A DNA stretch of 64,000 bases, from NCBI GenBank assembly GCA_022747635.1, contig JAKTNV010000001.1, positions 23,242,490 to 23,306,489 on the forward strand. Reading direction: 5' to 3'. The notes beneath the pieces were generated by a model. That model saw only the letters and a program-made list of their open reading frames with translations. It was not told the origin of the DNA and searched no databases. Numbering within the stretch: position 1 is the stretch's first letter; each line of letters starts with the position of its first letter. Made by a program: the position numbers and the translations under genes. This document shows, piece after piece, positions 1 through 12,019 of this stretch. The stretch comes from Hetaerina americana. Taxonomy: Eukaryota > Arthropoda > Insecta > Odonata > Calopterygidae.

Positions 1-840
1 TGAATGCAGGGTATCGTCCCTTTTCCATAGTTATTAGTACCCTTGCCCAGGTCTTTTCTTTTCTACTGATATACGTGTTATTAAATACAGGGTGTTATTA
101 AATATGAAGATAGTGACATTATGAAAGGAGGTAACGACAACCAAAGAAAATGCACTCTTAATTTGTCAAGTGGTGTCATTTTTTCGCTATGGTGGGGCTC
201 TTCAGTCAACATCCCAGCGCTTTATTCCCAAGACTACCACGCCTATGGTGGCTAGCTGTTCCCCGTTTCAGGGTATAATACCCAATTTTCTAAATAAAAT
301 ATATAAAATACTTCTTCATTAAATTCAGAAGCAGCGCACGAAAATTACTGGTGTTTTACGGACACAAAAGTATTTGCTCAACTTCAGACAGAGTGGCAAG
401 GGATATCTAATACATAATTGATGACAAGACGACGAGCTGAAGGCGCAACATTCAAATGAATTCGGAAATTTTGAACAAATTTCGGAACTCACAAGGGAAG
501 ACATACGCTATTATTTTCGGGAGATATATTTTGAGCAAAGCATTAAAAAAAAAATATCCTCATTGTAATTGTTCGTTCTTTACGCTTGATACACGTAGTG
601 CAATTATTCCAAGAGGTACAACTGTGGATATCGCAAAACCTACTAGAAATGATATTTGTTCTCTCAGGCGTGACTTTCCAATTCCACACGCAAACTTTAT
701 TGAAACATGTTGTTACAAATACATACTACTTTACCAGAAAAGATATTTCAAAGTGTTTTTTTTCAATTGGACACCCTAACCACACCCCAACACAGAAACC
801 AATTAATTTTTTTGATAGGAGGAAAAACACAAATTGAGGT
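1..840. other. AT-rich stretch, nothing recognised
   Basis: No protein domain, RNA gene or repeat shared with the rest of the window is visible. The short open frames near 456-837 have no recognisable motif and run into A/T homopolymers, so I read them as chance. Confidence 0.5.
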
Positions 841-899
841 TTGAGAAGAAAACAAAAAAATCCTCAATTCTCGGACAAAAGGTTTTTTAAAACATCTTT

Positions 900-1970
900 G
901 TATCAGTCGGCTGTTGGAAGACAAAAGAGTTCAACCCTCTTACCCCTCCCCCCCTCTTTCCCATCCTCTCTTTCTATCCCCCCTCCACCTTTCTGCAACA
1001 TCTCCTCCCTCCCCCTTTCCCTCTCTTTTTTTCTTCCCCACCCCGTCCCTCCCTCCGGGACCCGGATCCCTCCCTCCTTCCTAACCCTCCTCCACTTTCG
1101 CTCTCCGTCCCGCCGCTGTCCGGGCAGGTGGGGTGGGTTGGGAGGGGAGTGTTGCCCGCACGACTCAGACCGCGCTTGCAGCCAGTAGTGCCGCCTCAGC
1201 CGCCGTGAGCGGACGAGTCACCGTTCTCGTCGTTCGCTGTTCCGTTTTCACGTCCGCGTGTGTTGACTCATCACCCGTTTCTTTCCCCTGTTCCAACCCC
1301 GTGTCGTCTGTCTCAGCAGTGGTTTGTCTTGTCCGAGAGAGCGGTCTCCTCTTCGCCCTTCTCCGAGATACGCCATCATATCGCAATCCCCCGCTCCGGA
1401 CGACGTGCCCTTACAGACAGCCGGTGTGCCTACATGAGCGGACCGCAATATTATCACCCCTCGGAGTCTGCCACCGCCTCGTCTTCTTCACCGGTGAGGA
1501 GGACCTTCCCTGCGCCGCCACTAAAAGCAGTCGCAACCTCCCGGGATCGCCAAGTCACGAGTGAGTCTCTTCTTCCTACTACTCCTTTACAAAACCACCT
1601 GCTGCAACCCCAAGAGAGTGTGTTATCCTCTCCTTCCATCACCCCCCTCCCCATTTGGCGGAGGGTGACGTACCGCACGGATTTTCCCACTTCAGAGGCG
1701 GGGACAATTCGCGAATTCCGGTAAATTCGGCGACGGATGGAGGTACGGGGGGTTGTGTGCGTGGGTTATCTGCGGTGTGTGCGTGCGTGTGCGCGTTGGT
1801 GTGTGGGTTTTCGGAACGGTCAGAGCTCGGGGTGATTCTTCTTTTTTTTGTCTTCCTTCCGCCGCGAAGTGCATTGTCCGTGAAGGACTCGCGAGTTGTG
1901 TGTGGCAACTCAGCTTCTTCTCCTCCATCCTCCGCCAAGTTCTCTCTTCATCAGCTGGTGTGGTAATTAA
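900..1970 (+). promoter_or_regulatory. GC/CpG-rich block, candidate promoter and 5' exon region
   Basis: In an otherwise AT-rich window this block is pyrimidine-rich at 940-1090 and then CpG-rich from about 1100 to 1720. That is the composition expected of a 5' untranslated region and promoter in a large arthropod genome. It contains the candidate first coding exon at 1434-1560 followed by a consensus splice donor. I cannot fix a transcription start, TATA box or initiator. The plus strand is favoured only because of the exon-donor arrangement. Overlapping open frames on both strands reflect the stop-poor GC-rich composition and are not called. Confidence 0.35.
1434..1560 (+). CDS. Possible first coding exon of an unidentified host gene (partial)
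   Basis: An ATG at 1434 opens a 42-codon frame beginning MSGPQYYHP, rich in Ser, Ala and Pro. It runs to position 1560, where GTGAGT (1561-1566) matches the metazoan 5' splice consensus and leaves a phase-1 junction. A weaker donor, GTGAGG, lies at 1492-1497. The start context is poor (T at -3), and the frame is also open upstream to an ATG at 1260, so an earlier start is possible. No domain, signal peptide or membrane segment is visible, and I do not recognise the protein. I found no matching second exon in the window, which would require a long intron. The call rests on composition plus the donor; a chance frame is the main alternative. Confidence 0.3.
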
Positions 1971-2004
1971 TTAATCCAAACCATCCGATCTCCCTCACTC
2001 AGCG

Positions 2005-2190
2005 GTCTTCTCGAAGGTTGTGGGTTTGGATAGGTGAGGACTGTGCTCGCCTAATGCCAAGCCTCCTGTGCGGCATGTGAAATTCACACGATAACAAGAT
2101 AAAGGGGCCAGTTCTTTATTCCTTATACCGACTGTGATTTCTCAGGAACAGCTGGTGTCCGAAAAATCGCACAGATTGGGGTGAAACTAC
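2005..2190 (-). repeat. SINE-B fragment, 3' half
   Basis: On the minus strand this matches the body and 3' part of SINE-B as seen at 35283-35553. Shared stretches include the segment reading GTGAAATTCACAC on the plus strand, a CCAGTTC...CCGACTGTGATTTC block and the CCGAAAAATC..CACAG block. The tRNA-like head is missing. The copy is diverged, and no target-site duplication is visible. Confidence 0.55.
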
Positions 2191-2280
2191 TGAGAATCAA
2201 AAAGGTCAATGGAAATACTATAGCATTCGAATAGGTTTAAGCTAGAACTCAACTTATACTAAGACCTATTAACAAACTAA

Positions 2281-2783
2281 AGTAATCAACCCGACGGTTG
2301 ATTAAATAGGGGAATCGCGATGGTGTAGTGGTTCATGCGCTGGCTTTCCACCCCGATGTCCCGGGTTCGGAATCCCGGAGATGGTAGGTGCTTTCAGTGT
2401 CATCCAGATCCTTACTTGTAGTTCTATGTGGAGAGCGATTTAACTGAGTACACCGTCCGCTGGATGGGATATTAAAATGTGTGACCCCTTGGCGTCTTTC
2501 TATGATAGAATAGGCTAAAAACCGAGTTCCTCACCATCTTTCCTCCATAAATTCCCTGAACCTTCCACCAAGACAAAAAAATCGACCCTATCCCTAATGG
2601 CGCAAATGACCTCGGCTGTCAATTACCTTTCCTAATAACCACTACTACTTCGTTAGATAGGTTAGGCTAGAGCTCACCTGCCACTAAGCTAAGGGTGCCG
2701 AGAGGCGTCAGACCCAGGGATCGAACTCGAGCCCTCCGGTCAGTAGTATCCCATCGCTTTACCCATGGAAATATCGCGTCCCC
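2281..2783 (-). repeat. SINE-B copy split by a SINE-A insertion
   Basis: The 3' end (AGTAATCAACCCGACGG on the plus strand) lies at 2281-2300. The tRNA-like 5' head lies at 2662-2783, with a degenerate box B (GGGATCGAACTCGAG on the plus strand) and the GACCGGAGGG motif shared with other copies. The intervening 2311-2652 is a SINE-A on the opposite strand flanked by a 9-bp near-identical repeat. SINE-B was therefore present first. Part of the SINE-B middle appears lost. Confidence 0.55.
2311..2652 (+). repeat. SINE-A copy, diverged, nested in SINE-B
   Basis: This tRNA-derived SINE begins GGAATCGCGATGGTGTAGTGG (a box-A-like region). It has a diverged box B and the family hallmarks GTCCGCTGGATGGGA, CCCCTTGGCG and CTAATGGCGCAAATGACCTC, and ends in an ACTACTACT tail. 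Flanking repeats are TTAAATAGG (2302-2310) and TTAGATAGG (2653-2661), one mismatch in nine. It has no coding capacity and would depend on a LINE for transposition. Confidence 0.75.
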
Positions 2784-3621
2784 ATACTCAGGTTGTTGTG
2801 GGCTATATTCTCTCTTCTATACTTCACTCTTCCTCTTCGGCTCCTTTGGCAACCTCCATTTCTTATATCACCCTTGATTGCCTCGTATTTCCTCAATAAG
2901 TTATTATATTCTTTGATGCTTTTTTTCTTTTTTTTAACATTTCCTGTCATTTTCCCTCATTATCAAATCCTCTAGGTATTTGTCTTCATCCACGTTCAGT
3001 TTTCATATTCATTATGTCATAATCCCCTTCTCACATAACTTCCTCCAAAGTCTCAGGGCAATTTAATCGTAGGCACACTGGCGTTGAGGTGTCCAGGCGA
3101 TTTAATTTTTAACTCGCCACTCGTGCATCATCCAATGCGTCAACATCACAACCGCATAAACCGCATTTTGAGAGCGCGTTTTGACCTCCCCATGCACTTC
3201 TTTCCCTTCCCATTCGTACCTCGATCGAATCACGGTCACCATTATTATTATTATTTTTATTTCTAAGAGTAATCAAGCGACCAAGGTAGGTCTTTGACCT
3301 TTTACGTATTGCAATTTTGTTCGTAAGACCCACTTAACGCCTAACTCTATGAAAAGTCCTAACCCACATCTGAAAAGCCTCCTGTCTATTCTTATCCTGT
3401 TGCTTGAACGATGAAGTTTCCGCAGCGCACAATGGTACACATGATATTTGGTGTAATTGTACGCTTTTACCGTCCCAACGTGACCGTGCCATGTATTTCA
3501 CTCAAGAAGAAGAGTCTTGAGAGGAGTAGGTGCATGTTTTCTTTGCATTTTTCATCTCCGCTAGGTCGTCTTTACAAAGCTCGTGGAATGTCACCTTCAG
3601 GTTCGGTTTGAACCCTGTCTC
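2784..3621. other. AT-rich stretch, nothing recognised
   Basis: A T-rich segment at 2910-2945 and an ATT trinucleotide run near 3240-3262 are visible. No domain-bearing frame or repeat shared with the rest of the window was seen. Confidence 0.5.
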
Positions 3622-3701
3622 TTCGTAATGAATAAGAATTACATAATTTTTCCACACAATCTTTTGTGTGGAAAAATTAAGTAATTCTTATTCATTATGA
3701 A
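3622..3701. repeat. Near-perfect 38-bp-arm hairpin (fold-back)
   Basis: Positions 3626-3659 pair with 3664-3697, with one mismatch (3643/3680) in 34 positions and a 4-nt loop at 3660-3663. The outer four positions (3622-3625 with 3698-3701) also pair, one as G-U. The loop is very short and pairing almost complete, unlike typical miRNA precursors. Fold-back DNA duplication or a palindromic mobile-element remnant are both possible. Confidence 0.85.
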
Positions 3702-3766
3702 TCGTTTCCACAAAGTGACGGCGGATACTATACAGCCTGTCTTTTCGAGTAGTTTCGAAAAAAATG

Positions 3767-4040
3767 TTTTATATATATGTCTGTGTGTGTGTGTGTATAT
3801 ATGCATGTTTTTACAAAATGTAGAGTGATGTGACACATACATATATATCTCGTACATATATATATGCATTTCTGTACTTTCGCATATATATATATATATA
3901 TATATATTTATATGTATATATATGTGTGCTTTTGTGAGTATAAATATATACATATATTTATATACATACGTATGTGTGCGTATATACATGTCTATATATA
4001 TATGTATACATTCACATATTCAAATAGATATATGTATATA
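3767..4040. repeat. (TA)n/(TATG)n microsatellite
   Basis: Imperfect TA repeats with TG and TATG interruptions lie immediately 3' of the hairpin and adjoin SINE-B at 4041. Tyr/Ile/Cys-rich open frames here are artefacts of the repeat. Confidence 0.9.
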
Positions 4041-4310
4041 AACTATACACACAGTAATCAACCCGAAGGTCGGTTTGGTAGGTGATGATAGAGTCCACCC
4101 AGTACTAAGCCCGACGGCGTGTGGAACTCACATAGGGTAGGTGGGCCAGTTCCTTTCATTGTGCCGGTTTTGATTTCCCAGAAAGATCTGGTACCCGAAA
4201 AATCACATAGCTTAGGTGGAGCTGCAGGTGCCCACAGACTTGCCCGGGAATCGAACCCGGGACCCTCCGGTCAGTCGTCCAACGGTCTACCCCTGGACTA
4301 CCGCGACCCG
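4041..4310 (-). repeat. SINE-B copy, nearly full length, inside TA repeats
   Basis: Read on the minus strand, the element has a tRNA-like head starting CGGGTCGCGGTAG and a box B close to GGTTCGATTCC within the CCCGGGTTCGATTCCCGGG palindromic arm. The body (GGTACCAGATC, TTCGGGTACC) is shared with 35283-35553, and the 3' end reads GGTTGATTACTGTGTG. It is bracketed by TA-rich microsatellite on both sides. It is non-coding and probably transcribed by pol III when intact. Confidence 0.8.
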
Positions 4311-4351
4311 ATATGTATATATATATGTGCGAATATATGTGTGTGTATATG

Positions 4352-4382
<31 letters not shown>

Positions 4383-4431
4383 GTGTATATGTGTGCGTAT
4401 ATATATGTATGCACACACAAACACATATACA
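4311..4431. repeat. (TATATG)n-type microsatellite
   Basis: An imperfect TA/TATG/TGTG array directly abuts the tRNA-like head of the SINE-B at 4041-4310. Confidence 0.85.
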
Positions 4432-6144
4432 TATTTTTCCTCTTCTCAGAATCATTTTACACTTAGTTTTCTACTCAATTTTCTCACCCTTTCCCTTCAA
4501 TTATGCCTCAGGGAGTTCCCCTCCTCTCCCCTTTTGTGCCCTTTCCTGGAAAAAGGTTTGCCGTGGCCATGCCGCGTCGAATGCGTTCGTCAAATATTTG
4601 CCCACTCAGGTGGTCGGGATGGTGGTCGTCGGTCCCTCCTCCTCGTGATTGAAGAGGAAATGTCCCGCGTAGAGTTTTCCCGGGTGCGCATTCCTCTCTC
4701 TCCCTCTGTCGGATGCCCCGGTCCAGGAGTGAGTTGATTTAGAAATCTGGGCTAGCGTCCCTTTTTATTTTATTTTAACGAGTATGTGGGAAAGTCCCTG
4801 TTGTTCCCCCCCCCCCCTTCGCCCCTTGATGTCGCCGGGAGTGATGGGTGTCCCATCCTCGGAAGGGTTTTCTTCTGAAGGGCCAAGGGTGATGCGTCGC
4901 CAGAGTAACCAGACTCTCGGAAAGGAAGAAAAAAAATATGACTAGAGGCGTGCGCGAGCATAACCCAAAGTCACCGTTGAAAAGAAACTCCATGGGGATC
5001 AACTGGATGCTGTGGCTTTTTAAAGGGGTTGGATCGTGACTGTGAACAAATCAAATGTGTCGCCTTGGTTCTTCTGTCAATGACCAGTGATGAATTTGTT
5101 GCGCCAATTCATGCGTAGTTCTTAAGCAGATGTAATGTTAATGTAACAGTTGCTAAGGACCCTTATTAAGAATGCAAGGGGCATTAGAAATGATCATCTT
5201 CTCCAGGGAAATTTCATTTTTGACGACTTTTGTTTCCCCAACCACCGGGGAAACCTTAATTTAATATCAGGTTTCTTATCCCAAGAGTGAGAGAGAGAGA
5301 AAGAGAGATAGAAAGAGAATCCTCAACCACATTCACTCTCTTCCTCTGCCCTCATCCATACGTAATCACCGCCATGCATCATAATGTCGCGTTCGAAAAT
5401 GGCCACCGGGAACTCGGGAATTCGCTCACGTCATTTCCCTTGACGACGCCTGGCGCTTGAAATTCACGTCATAATAAACAAGCCTTGCCAAATTTATCAC
5501 CGTAGCGTGCTTCCTCAAAAAAAATTTTATCCTGATGGAATATTATTTCTGCAGTGTATTCCCTGCGAAAGAATTCATCAAGAAGTGTGGAAGATAAGTG
5601 GTTTTTATGTAACTAAAAATCAATTTTGTGATTCATTTTAATGGAAGGTATAATAACTATTTAAAGGAATGTATTTGAACGGTCTATGATGAATAATATA
5701 TTCTACCCATCACGAGAGTTACCTTTTGTTTGCCATGCATTTTCAAGCGTACTTTATTAATATTAAAATAAGGAAAAATTATGTATTGAATACAATAAAC
5801 AAAAGAAATATGTATGTTTTGAGCAATATGCACGTATAGGAAGGAGAGATATGGTGAAAACATTTCTTGGCGCTACCCGAGCGAGGAAAGGGCAAGCCAG
5901 TTTTACATAAATTCCCATTTTTACGTAATATTTTCCCAGTCAAAGAAAATCGACACACATATAAATATGTATGTATGTATATATATAGCGTAGATGTAGA
6001 AGCTCTCAGGAGAGCAATATGACACTTGGACGACACACAAGAACAAAACTATATAGAAAACGCGTAAAAGGGCATTCACATCGCAGATAGTTTAAGCTCT
6101 CGGCCTTTCTCTTAGGTCTTCTGAAGGTCAGACTGCTATGACTC
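4432..6144. other. Non-repetitive stretch without recognisable genes
   Basis: Contains a C homopolymer run near 4806-4818, a GA-rich run at 5289-5320 and a short TATG run near 5965-5985. Small open frames on both strands show no domain. Confidence 0.5.
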
Positions 6145-6149
6145 GCACG

Positions 6150-6191
<42 letters not shown>

Positions 6192-6243
6192 CATGTATAT
6201 GTATTTATATGTGTTTATATATATATATATATGTATATGTATA

Positions 6244-6295
<52 letters not shown>

Positions 6296-6300
6296 CACAC
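6145..6300. repeat. (TA)n microsatellite
   Basis: A long TA array with TATG and TGTGTG interruptions. Overlapping Tyr/Ile frames on both strands come from the repeat. Confidence 0.9.
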
Positions 6301-7537
6301 AATTACAATTATCTTTACAATACATATGCATATGTATACACAAAATATAGTTGTCATATTGTGAGCACAATATGAATAAGAACCTATTGAATGGCATCGA
6401 AATATTTAAATAGCCAGAGCCAAATGGCCCGCAAGCCGACGCAGCGAGTTGATCGTGAAGCACGCGAAATATTCGCGATTGAAACAGCAGGCATGAATAT
6501 TTCCACTCCTTAATTTTGCTTCACGCGGTGACACCTTTGTTAATTAGAGCGCGGTGAGACCATGCGTCTTTCTCCATGACTGCCCTGCAGCTGTCTGACT
6601 CCTTTGGAGGACGTACGAGTTTGTCGTCCGTTTGGAATTCTACCAAGGTTCTCTCTCCGTTCATGTCGTCCAGAGGAATCATTTATCAAAATGGACAGCT
6701 GAACTTTGCCGAAATTATTTCAAACGCTACTAATGATTCAATCTAAAAACTTTTCGATCGTGTTTTCCTTATGGTCCCCCCCCCCACCCACATAAGGAAA
6801 CACCCAGCGTCTTCTTTGTTGAGGTTTGTAGCCCACGCGTGGTACGGTGGTGCTCATGTGCCAGCAATTAATATGACCCAATGTATGAACGTTGGAGCGA
6901 GATCTTGTAGTTATGATGCCTTGTTGTTGCATGTCTGGTTTGTGACCATCCCCTGCCACACTCCACAGCGGTAGCTTGTAGGTTACCATATTCATATATG
7001 TAGGTAAATTGATAGAAAAGGTAACCACAGCAATCATTTGTCACAGAGCATTTAAGCTGGTATGAATATCAAATCTTCTATCAAAATTTATGCTTATTTG
7101 CCATCGCAGAGATTGAGAGGTAGTTTCCAGTATGACAACATTTTTGACTTCTGCTTTATTATATAAATAATAGCTACATTAAAAGTTTTATAACTGAATT
7201 CTACAAGGATTTTTGTTTATAGGAGGTTCGTATGTAAATATTTCTCTCTAGTGGCGATTTAAATGAAATTAAAGAATTAAAATAATTCTTCCATGCGAAA
7301 AAAACGAAATTATTCTTCGATAGAATAAATCTGGACTTATAGATAAATGAAAATACTAAGTCATTGAAATATGCTGTAATATAAAAGGAACCACTAGTCT
7401 TGAAGTTATTGTAGCAAAGGTCGTCTACTCAGGATCGGTGGGTAATTTGTTGGAGACGTTGGATTTATTCAGAGTAAGAGTATAATTGAAGAAGGGTGGA
7501 GAGAGAAATCCAAAATGTCAGAATCAGTCTGTGATAC
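6301..7537. other. AT-rich stretch, nothing recognised
   Basis: A short C run at about 6777-6786 is the only simple-sequence feature. No domain-bearing frame or shared repeat was found. Confidence 0.5.
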
Positions 7538-7730
7538 GAAAGGTGCCAAAGGGTCAAAACATTTTACGTCCCATACAACGGACGGAGTACTGCACTCCCC
7601 TCTACATGATCTCCCAAGAGAGGATCGGTATATTACGGAAAATAAATTCTGTCACAGCCTAGATGCGAACTATAGCCCTTTAGTTGGAAAGCCAGTATAT
7701 TGAACACCGTAACACCCAACCAGTTCGCGT
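7538..7730 (-). repeat. SINE-A remnant, strongly diverged
   Basis: The order of blocks follows minus-strand SINE-A: GGTGCCAAAGGGTC, ACGTCCCATACAACGGACGG, then GGAAAGCCAGTATATTG in the head. The B-box region has decayed. The open frame at 7515-7703 lies on this remnant and is not a gene. Confidence 0.6.
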
Positions 7731-8391
7731 CAATTACTCAACCCTCGCTAAGGATTCACTTGCTAAGTCGGCCTTCACATACTTTCACAAGGCAGTTCGC
7801 CCGTTGATATCGTCCCAGATGATGGTTTCGGGGATGTCCGCTTCGCGAAGTGATATGGTCTCCATTTTATTCACGCGATTCACGACTAAGATTCACTTAG
7901 CGTTCCAACACCGCGATCGGAAGCTGTCATTGCGAAAGATCGCGAAGGAAATGGCATTTTGGATGACTAACCATCGTTGAGAAATAACTCAATCCTTCTA
8001 CGCTAACCTCAAACCTGCTAATACATCGACAGGCATTCTTTCCTATGCCAATTTTATCCTTATATATTGCCATATTGATATGGTACAATGATAAAGCCTT
8101 CCAATATCGAAATAAGTCAATTTGACCTAACTTCGAACTTGGCGTGTCTTCGGGGAAGATCAATAGATCGCTGTATTCCTCTCTCTCTCTCTTGATTATA
8201 GACTTCCAATTGATTCCCCTCCCGTCGATTGAACCGTCGTGAAGCCGTCGAATTATCTTGACGTCGTTACTAAGTCACAAAAACGCAGAATCCATTTCAC
8301 TGTTGGGTTAGCGTAAAATTGCCTCCTCAGAGTCTTAAGAAGTTGCGGGGTATATTAATGTTAATAAAAAATTATTGGTGTTCTGATATTT
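7731..8391. other. Stretch without recognisable gene
   Basis: An open frame of about 98 codons ends at 7980, but it begins inside the SINE-A remnant and shows no domain. A CT run is at 8178-8192. Confidence 0.45.
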
Positions 8392-8663
8392 GGGGACGCG
8401 GTAGTACTGTGGGTTAAGCGATTCATCACTGACCGAAGGGCCTGGGTATGTAGCCGAATGATCTTAATTGGCCACCTTCAGCTTCTCCAAAACTCGGTGA
8501 TTTCTCGAGTGCCAGATCTTTACTGGGAAGCCATGATCGGCACAGGGAATGAAGAACTGACCCCGCTCATTACCCTGTTACTGTATTAATTTCACAAAAC
8601 GTTAATGGCTTAGTATAAGCTTTATCTTCAGCTATCAAGCTAACCTTCGGGTCGATCATAGTG
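8392..8663 (+). repeat. SINE-B copy, diverged
   Basis: The copy starts GGGGACGCGGTAG and keeps ACTGACCGAAGGGCC, GGTGATTTCTCGAGTGCC, AGATCTTTACTGGGAAGCC and the terminal CTTCGGGTCGATCATAG. These are in the same order as the 35283-35553 copy. Unlike three other copies it is not inside a TA array. Confidence 0.7.
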
Positions 8664-10139
8664 AACGAATGGATCATAAATGTTGTGTATTCCACTTAGT
8701 GTCTTAATCCTGGTCAGAAGAAATTAAAATTATTTAAAAAAAAAAAGTCAATTGAACGATGATCAAAGAAAAAAGTGACCTCCGGTAGACAGACAAAGTG
8801 GTTTTAGAACGTAATTTACATTAATACGCACTTATGATGTTATGGTTTCGTTCGTCTCAGACAGTAAATTATTCTGAAAGTCGTTGAGTACAGGAAGCGG
8901 AGAGAGAGAAAAAATATATATTCTGGAAGACTCATAAATAAACGGGCAACAAATTTGACTCAAGATGGGAGAACAAAGATCCTTCGACCTTTACTGGGGT
9001 AAGTTCTTGTTTATGAGTTCGCTGAAATAAAAAAAGGAACCGCAAGTTTTTTTCTTTTTTTGCATTTTCCCATTAGTGTCACGCAATACGTTCGCTCTCA
9101 ATGCATCGACTTGAGACTACTTTAACACCGCTTTCTCCTCCTCCTTCCCCCCATCTCATGCTGGCACGAGTGTGACGAGGAATTTCGGGAGGGTGAGAGA
9201 GGGCGCTCGGAAAGAAGGCATAGGTTTTGCAATGAAGCAGAAGGATACTGAGCTTCCAAATCAGAGCAGACACCCGTTGCATTACATCCTCTCTCCACAC
9301 AGCGTTTTTTGGACGTAACACTGACTTTTTCAAACTACACAATGCGAAACAAGGATTATTCATATGTTTTTTCGCGTGATTTATTGATGTTATGAGAGAG
9401 CTGATGCAAGAGGGCAAATGGGGTAGTGGGACTCAAAGAGGCCATGAACCCACCCTTTATCCCCATTTGTTAACCAACTAATCGAAGAGCTTCAATCATC
9501 AAGTGCTACCGTTTAATGAATTCAGACAATTTGACTATCGAGAAAACATTGTCATTCTACTGGAATGTATCGTTTTCTGATACGTTTCTCCTGTTCTAGG
9601 TTTTTTCGTATTGAAATATAAATGGTGATATAATTAAAAAAAAATAATTTTCCAGCAACAGGAAATTCTCCCATGATTGTTGAAAAAATTTGAGATTTGG
9701 GGGAATAATTTTTTATTTACATAAAATGTCCAAACATATATAGTATTACTCATATGCCCGAGTCTACTTTTAAATACCTTTTGTCCTGCCGAAGGAATTA
9801 AGTTTATCTACCGAAGAGTGCATAGCGGTCTCTGAATTAGCGCGATTACTTAAATTTTAACACGATTTATCGAGTTTATTTGATGGGAAAAGGTTTTTAA
9901 ATCATTTCTGTGCATGGTTGAAAGAACCTAATTCCTCTTTTTAGAGGTTTTACAGATCGACGACCGGTGAGGAGGGCTCTAAATGCGATAAACCAATAAG
10001 GGGTTGTGAATTGAAGGATACAGGTAGGTTCGTCAAACAGTCTTCAGGGAGGTCGCTTTTTTACGAAGATCTCCGTGAAATAGCCATTTTATAGAGGCGA
10101 ATACTTTAAAGAGGGGCTACTCTGTAGTCATGTCCCTTA
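8664..10139. other. AT-rich stretch, nothing recognised
   Basis: An open frame on the minus strand at 9079-9417 (112 codons) has no domain or plausible signal. No repeat shared with the rest of the window was identified. Confidence 0.45.
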
Positions 10140-10975
10140 GTTCTGTCCAATATTCGGATCCCTTTCCTCCCTCTGCATCGACAACATAACGTTCTCCCCT
10201 GTATCAAATTCTTCAAGATTCTATCGTCAATCAAATTCCACTGCATCCACTATCCCTAACGTCTTTGGACTTGTCCCACCGGCCCTGCCTCCTTTTCTTT
10301 TACAATGAAAAATACCTATTTGCTTGTTTTCCTTTACTTCAATCAAAACTTTTCCGTTCAACTGCAGACTCACATTTAAAAAGCCTACACTATAAGTTAC
10401 GCCTATCGTCTTGCCTCATTGACCATGTTTCCAAACCGTACAAAACCACGCCCCATATAAAAGTAATCACTGCTCCTTCCTTCATATCCTTACTGGATGT
10501 CCTTACAGGGGATCGAGATGGTGCAGTGGCTAACGTACTGGCTTCCCACCCAGAGGGCGCGGGTTCAAATCCCGGCGGTGTTGAATATTTTTCAGAGGTA
10601 TCTCGATCCCTACTTGAGGTGCTTTGTGGAGGGCACTTTGAGTGAGTACGCCGTCCGTCGGATGGGACGATAAGCTGCGGACCCCTTGGCGCCTTTCGTA
10701 AAGAGTAGGCTAATGCCGACGCCTTTCCTGTCCATCCCCTATGGCGCAAATGACCTCAGCAAATGGTTGCCTCCCCTCAAAACTACTACTAATACTGGAT
10801 GTCCCGGTTTGTCTCCTCCTGGCGAGCGCTTCTTTGCCCAACGTAATTCTTCGTCTTATAGTATGTCTTTGCTACTTAGACCGTTTTGATCAAAAACACT
10901 TCCGAGATATGTAAAATGCTCCACCTGCTCTAATTTTACCCTCCTTTGAATATTTGCGTTTTGATATAATGATAA
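10140..10975 (-). repeat. LINE-A 3' remnant interrupted by a SINE-A
   Basis: The two pieces, about 10140-10490 and 10805-10975, are collinear with the reverse complement of the C-terminal part of LINE-A. Examples are CATTGACCATGTTTCCAAACC and, beyond the insertion, ACACTTCCGAGATA, the latter also present at 63220. Frameshifts and stops are common. The SINE-A at 10503-10792 splits it with a 12-bp duplication. Confidence 0.75.
10503..10792 (+). repeat. SINE-A, well preserved, with perfect 12-bp target-site duplication
   Basis: The head is GGGGATCGAGATGGTGCAGTGG and the box B is GGTTCAAATCC. The family core GTCCGTCGGATGGGACG and GACCCCTTGGCGCC follow, then a terminal ACTACTACT tail. TACTGGATGTCC occurs at 10491-10502 and 10793-10804, so insertion occurred inside an existing LINE-A remnant. 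Five bases (10503-10507) between duplication and head are unexplained. The element is non-coding. Confidence 0.9.
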
Positions 10976-11946
10976 TGTGATCAATGTAATAGGATTATTT
11001 TATAAATTAGGTATAATCTAAAAATCACAATTCGATTGTTAAGATGGCCCGTGGTTTTCTTAAGGAAGGAATGTGGTGGCTTGTTCTGAAACCGTTCTTC
11101 AACTCTTAAATAATATTCTTCAAAGTGATGTAACACGATAAGAATATATTTCCAAATCCCTGTTGGCCTTGATGATGTTATATACGTACCGAAGATCTTG
11201 TTTCAAATAACGCCTTTTTGGTGAAAAATTTGAAATCGAGTTTAATCTAGAAAGTGAATTTTTCTCAGTTATTTTATCCAGTTTCCAATCTCGAGAATTC
11301 GGAATTGACTCTCGTCCATCAGTTTTTTTCCTACAGTAAGTAGGCTGTTAAAATCAAGGCATTTTTTTTGCAAAAGACTAAACACCTAATACCCCACCCA
11401 AATGTATTGTGACCGACCGGTTTCGAAGCATTGGGTAATCTTCGTGGAGCAAAGGGGGGGGGGGGTGAGTGGGTCGGGGAGGGGGAGTACACGCACAAAC
11501 ACACACAGACACACATCAGGCACTGTGCTTCACTGTGGACCTTGAAAATGACGCGATGATGAAAAAGATACGTTCAAACCGGTCGGTTAAGTACCGTAAA
11601 TTCGGGTGAGTTGTAACAACGTGTTTTCATGTCTTTTGAATACCTGGAAATTCCACGTTTTCCAAAGCCTACCATTAGCTCTGACGGCGCTGTAGTTATC
11701 ATCACCTTAAAATATTCCAAATGGGGTCCTTTTTTTGACGAGTATCCATAGAGAAAATTTTTATATACTCTTTAAGGAATTACAATGCCACCATATGTAA
11801 CGGTTCCAGAATAATATTTCAGTGTCATGGGATTACTGATGGCCATAAATCTTCGGTTGTGTCTTTCTCAGAAATTCGATTGCGGATTCCTAAAGTGGAA
11901 GGGCGCTCATTTTTCCGATCAGCATTTTTTTAATGTCCTGCCTACG

Positions 11947-11949
<3 letters not shown>
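10976..11949. other. AT-rich stretch with a G-run
   Basis: A run of about twelve G followed by G-rich sequence lies at 11454-11486 and could form a quadruplex. A GACCGACCGGTTTCGAA / TTCAAACCGGTCGGT pair (about 11411-11427 and 11574-11588) forms short inverted repeats. No gene is recognised. Confidence 0.4.

Positions 11950-12017
<68 letters not shown>
11950..12017. repeat. (TA)n microsatellite
   Basis: About 34 nearly uninterrupted TA units directly abut the 5' truncation of the LINE-A copy. The first ~28 codons of the long open frame starting at 11933 are translated from it and are not part of the element. Confidence 0.95.
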
Positions 12018-12019
<2 letters not shown>
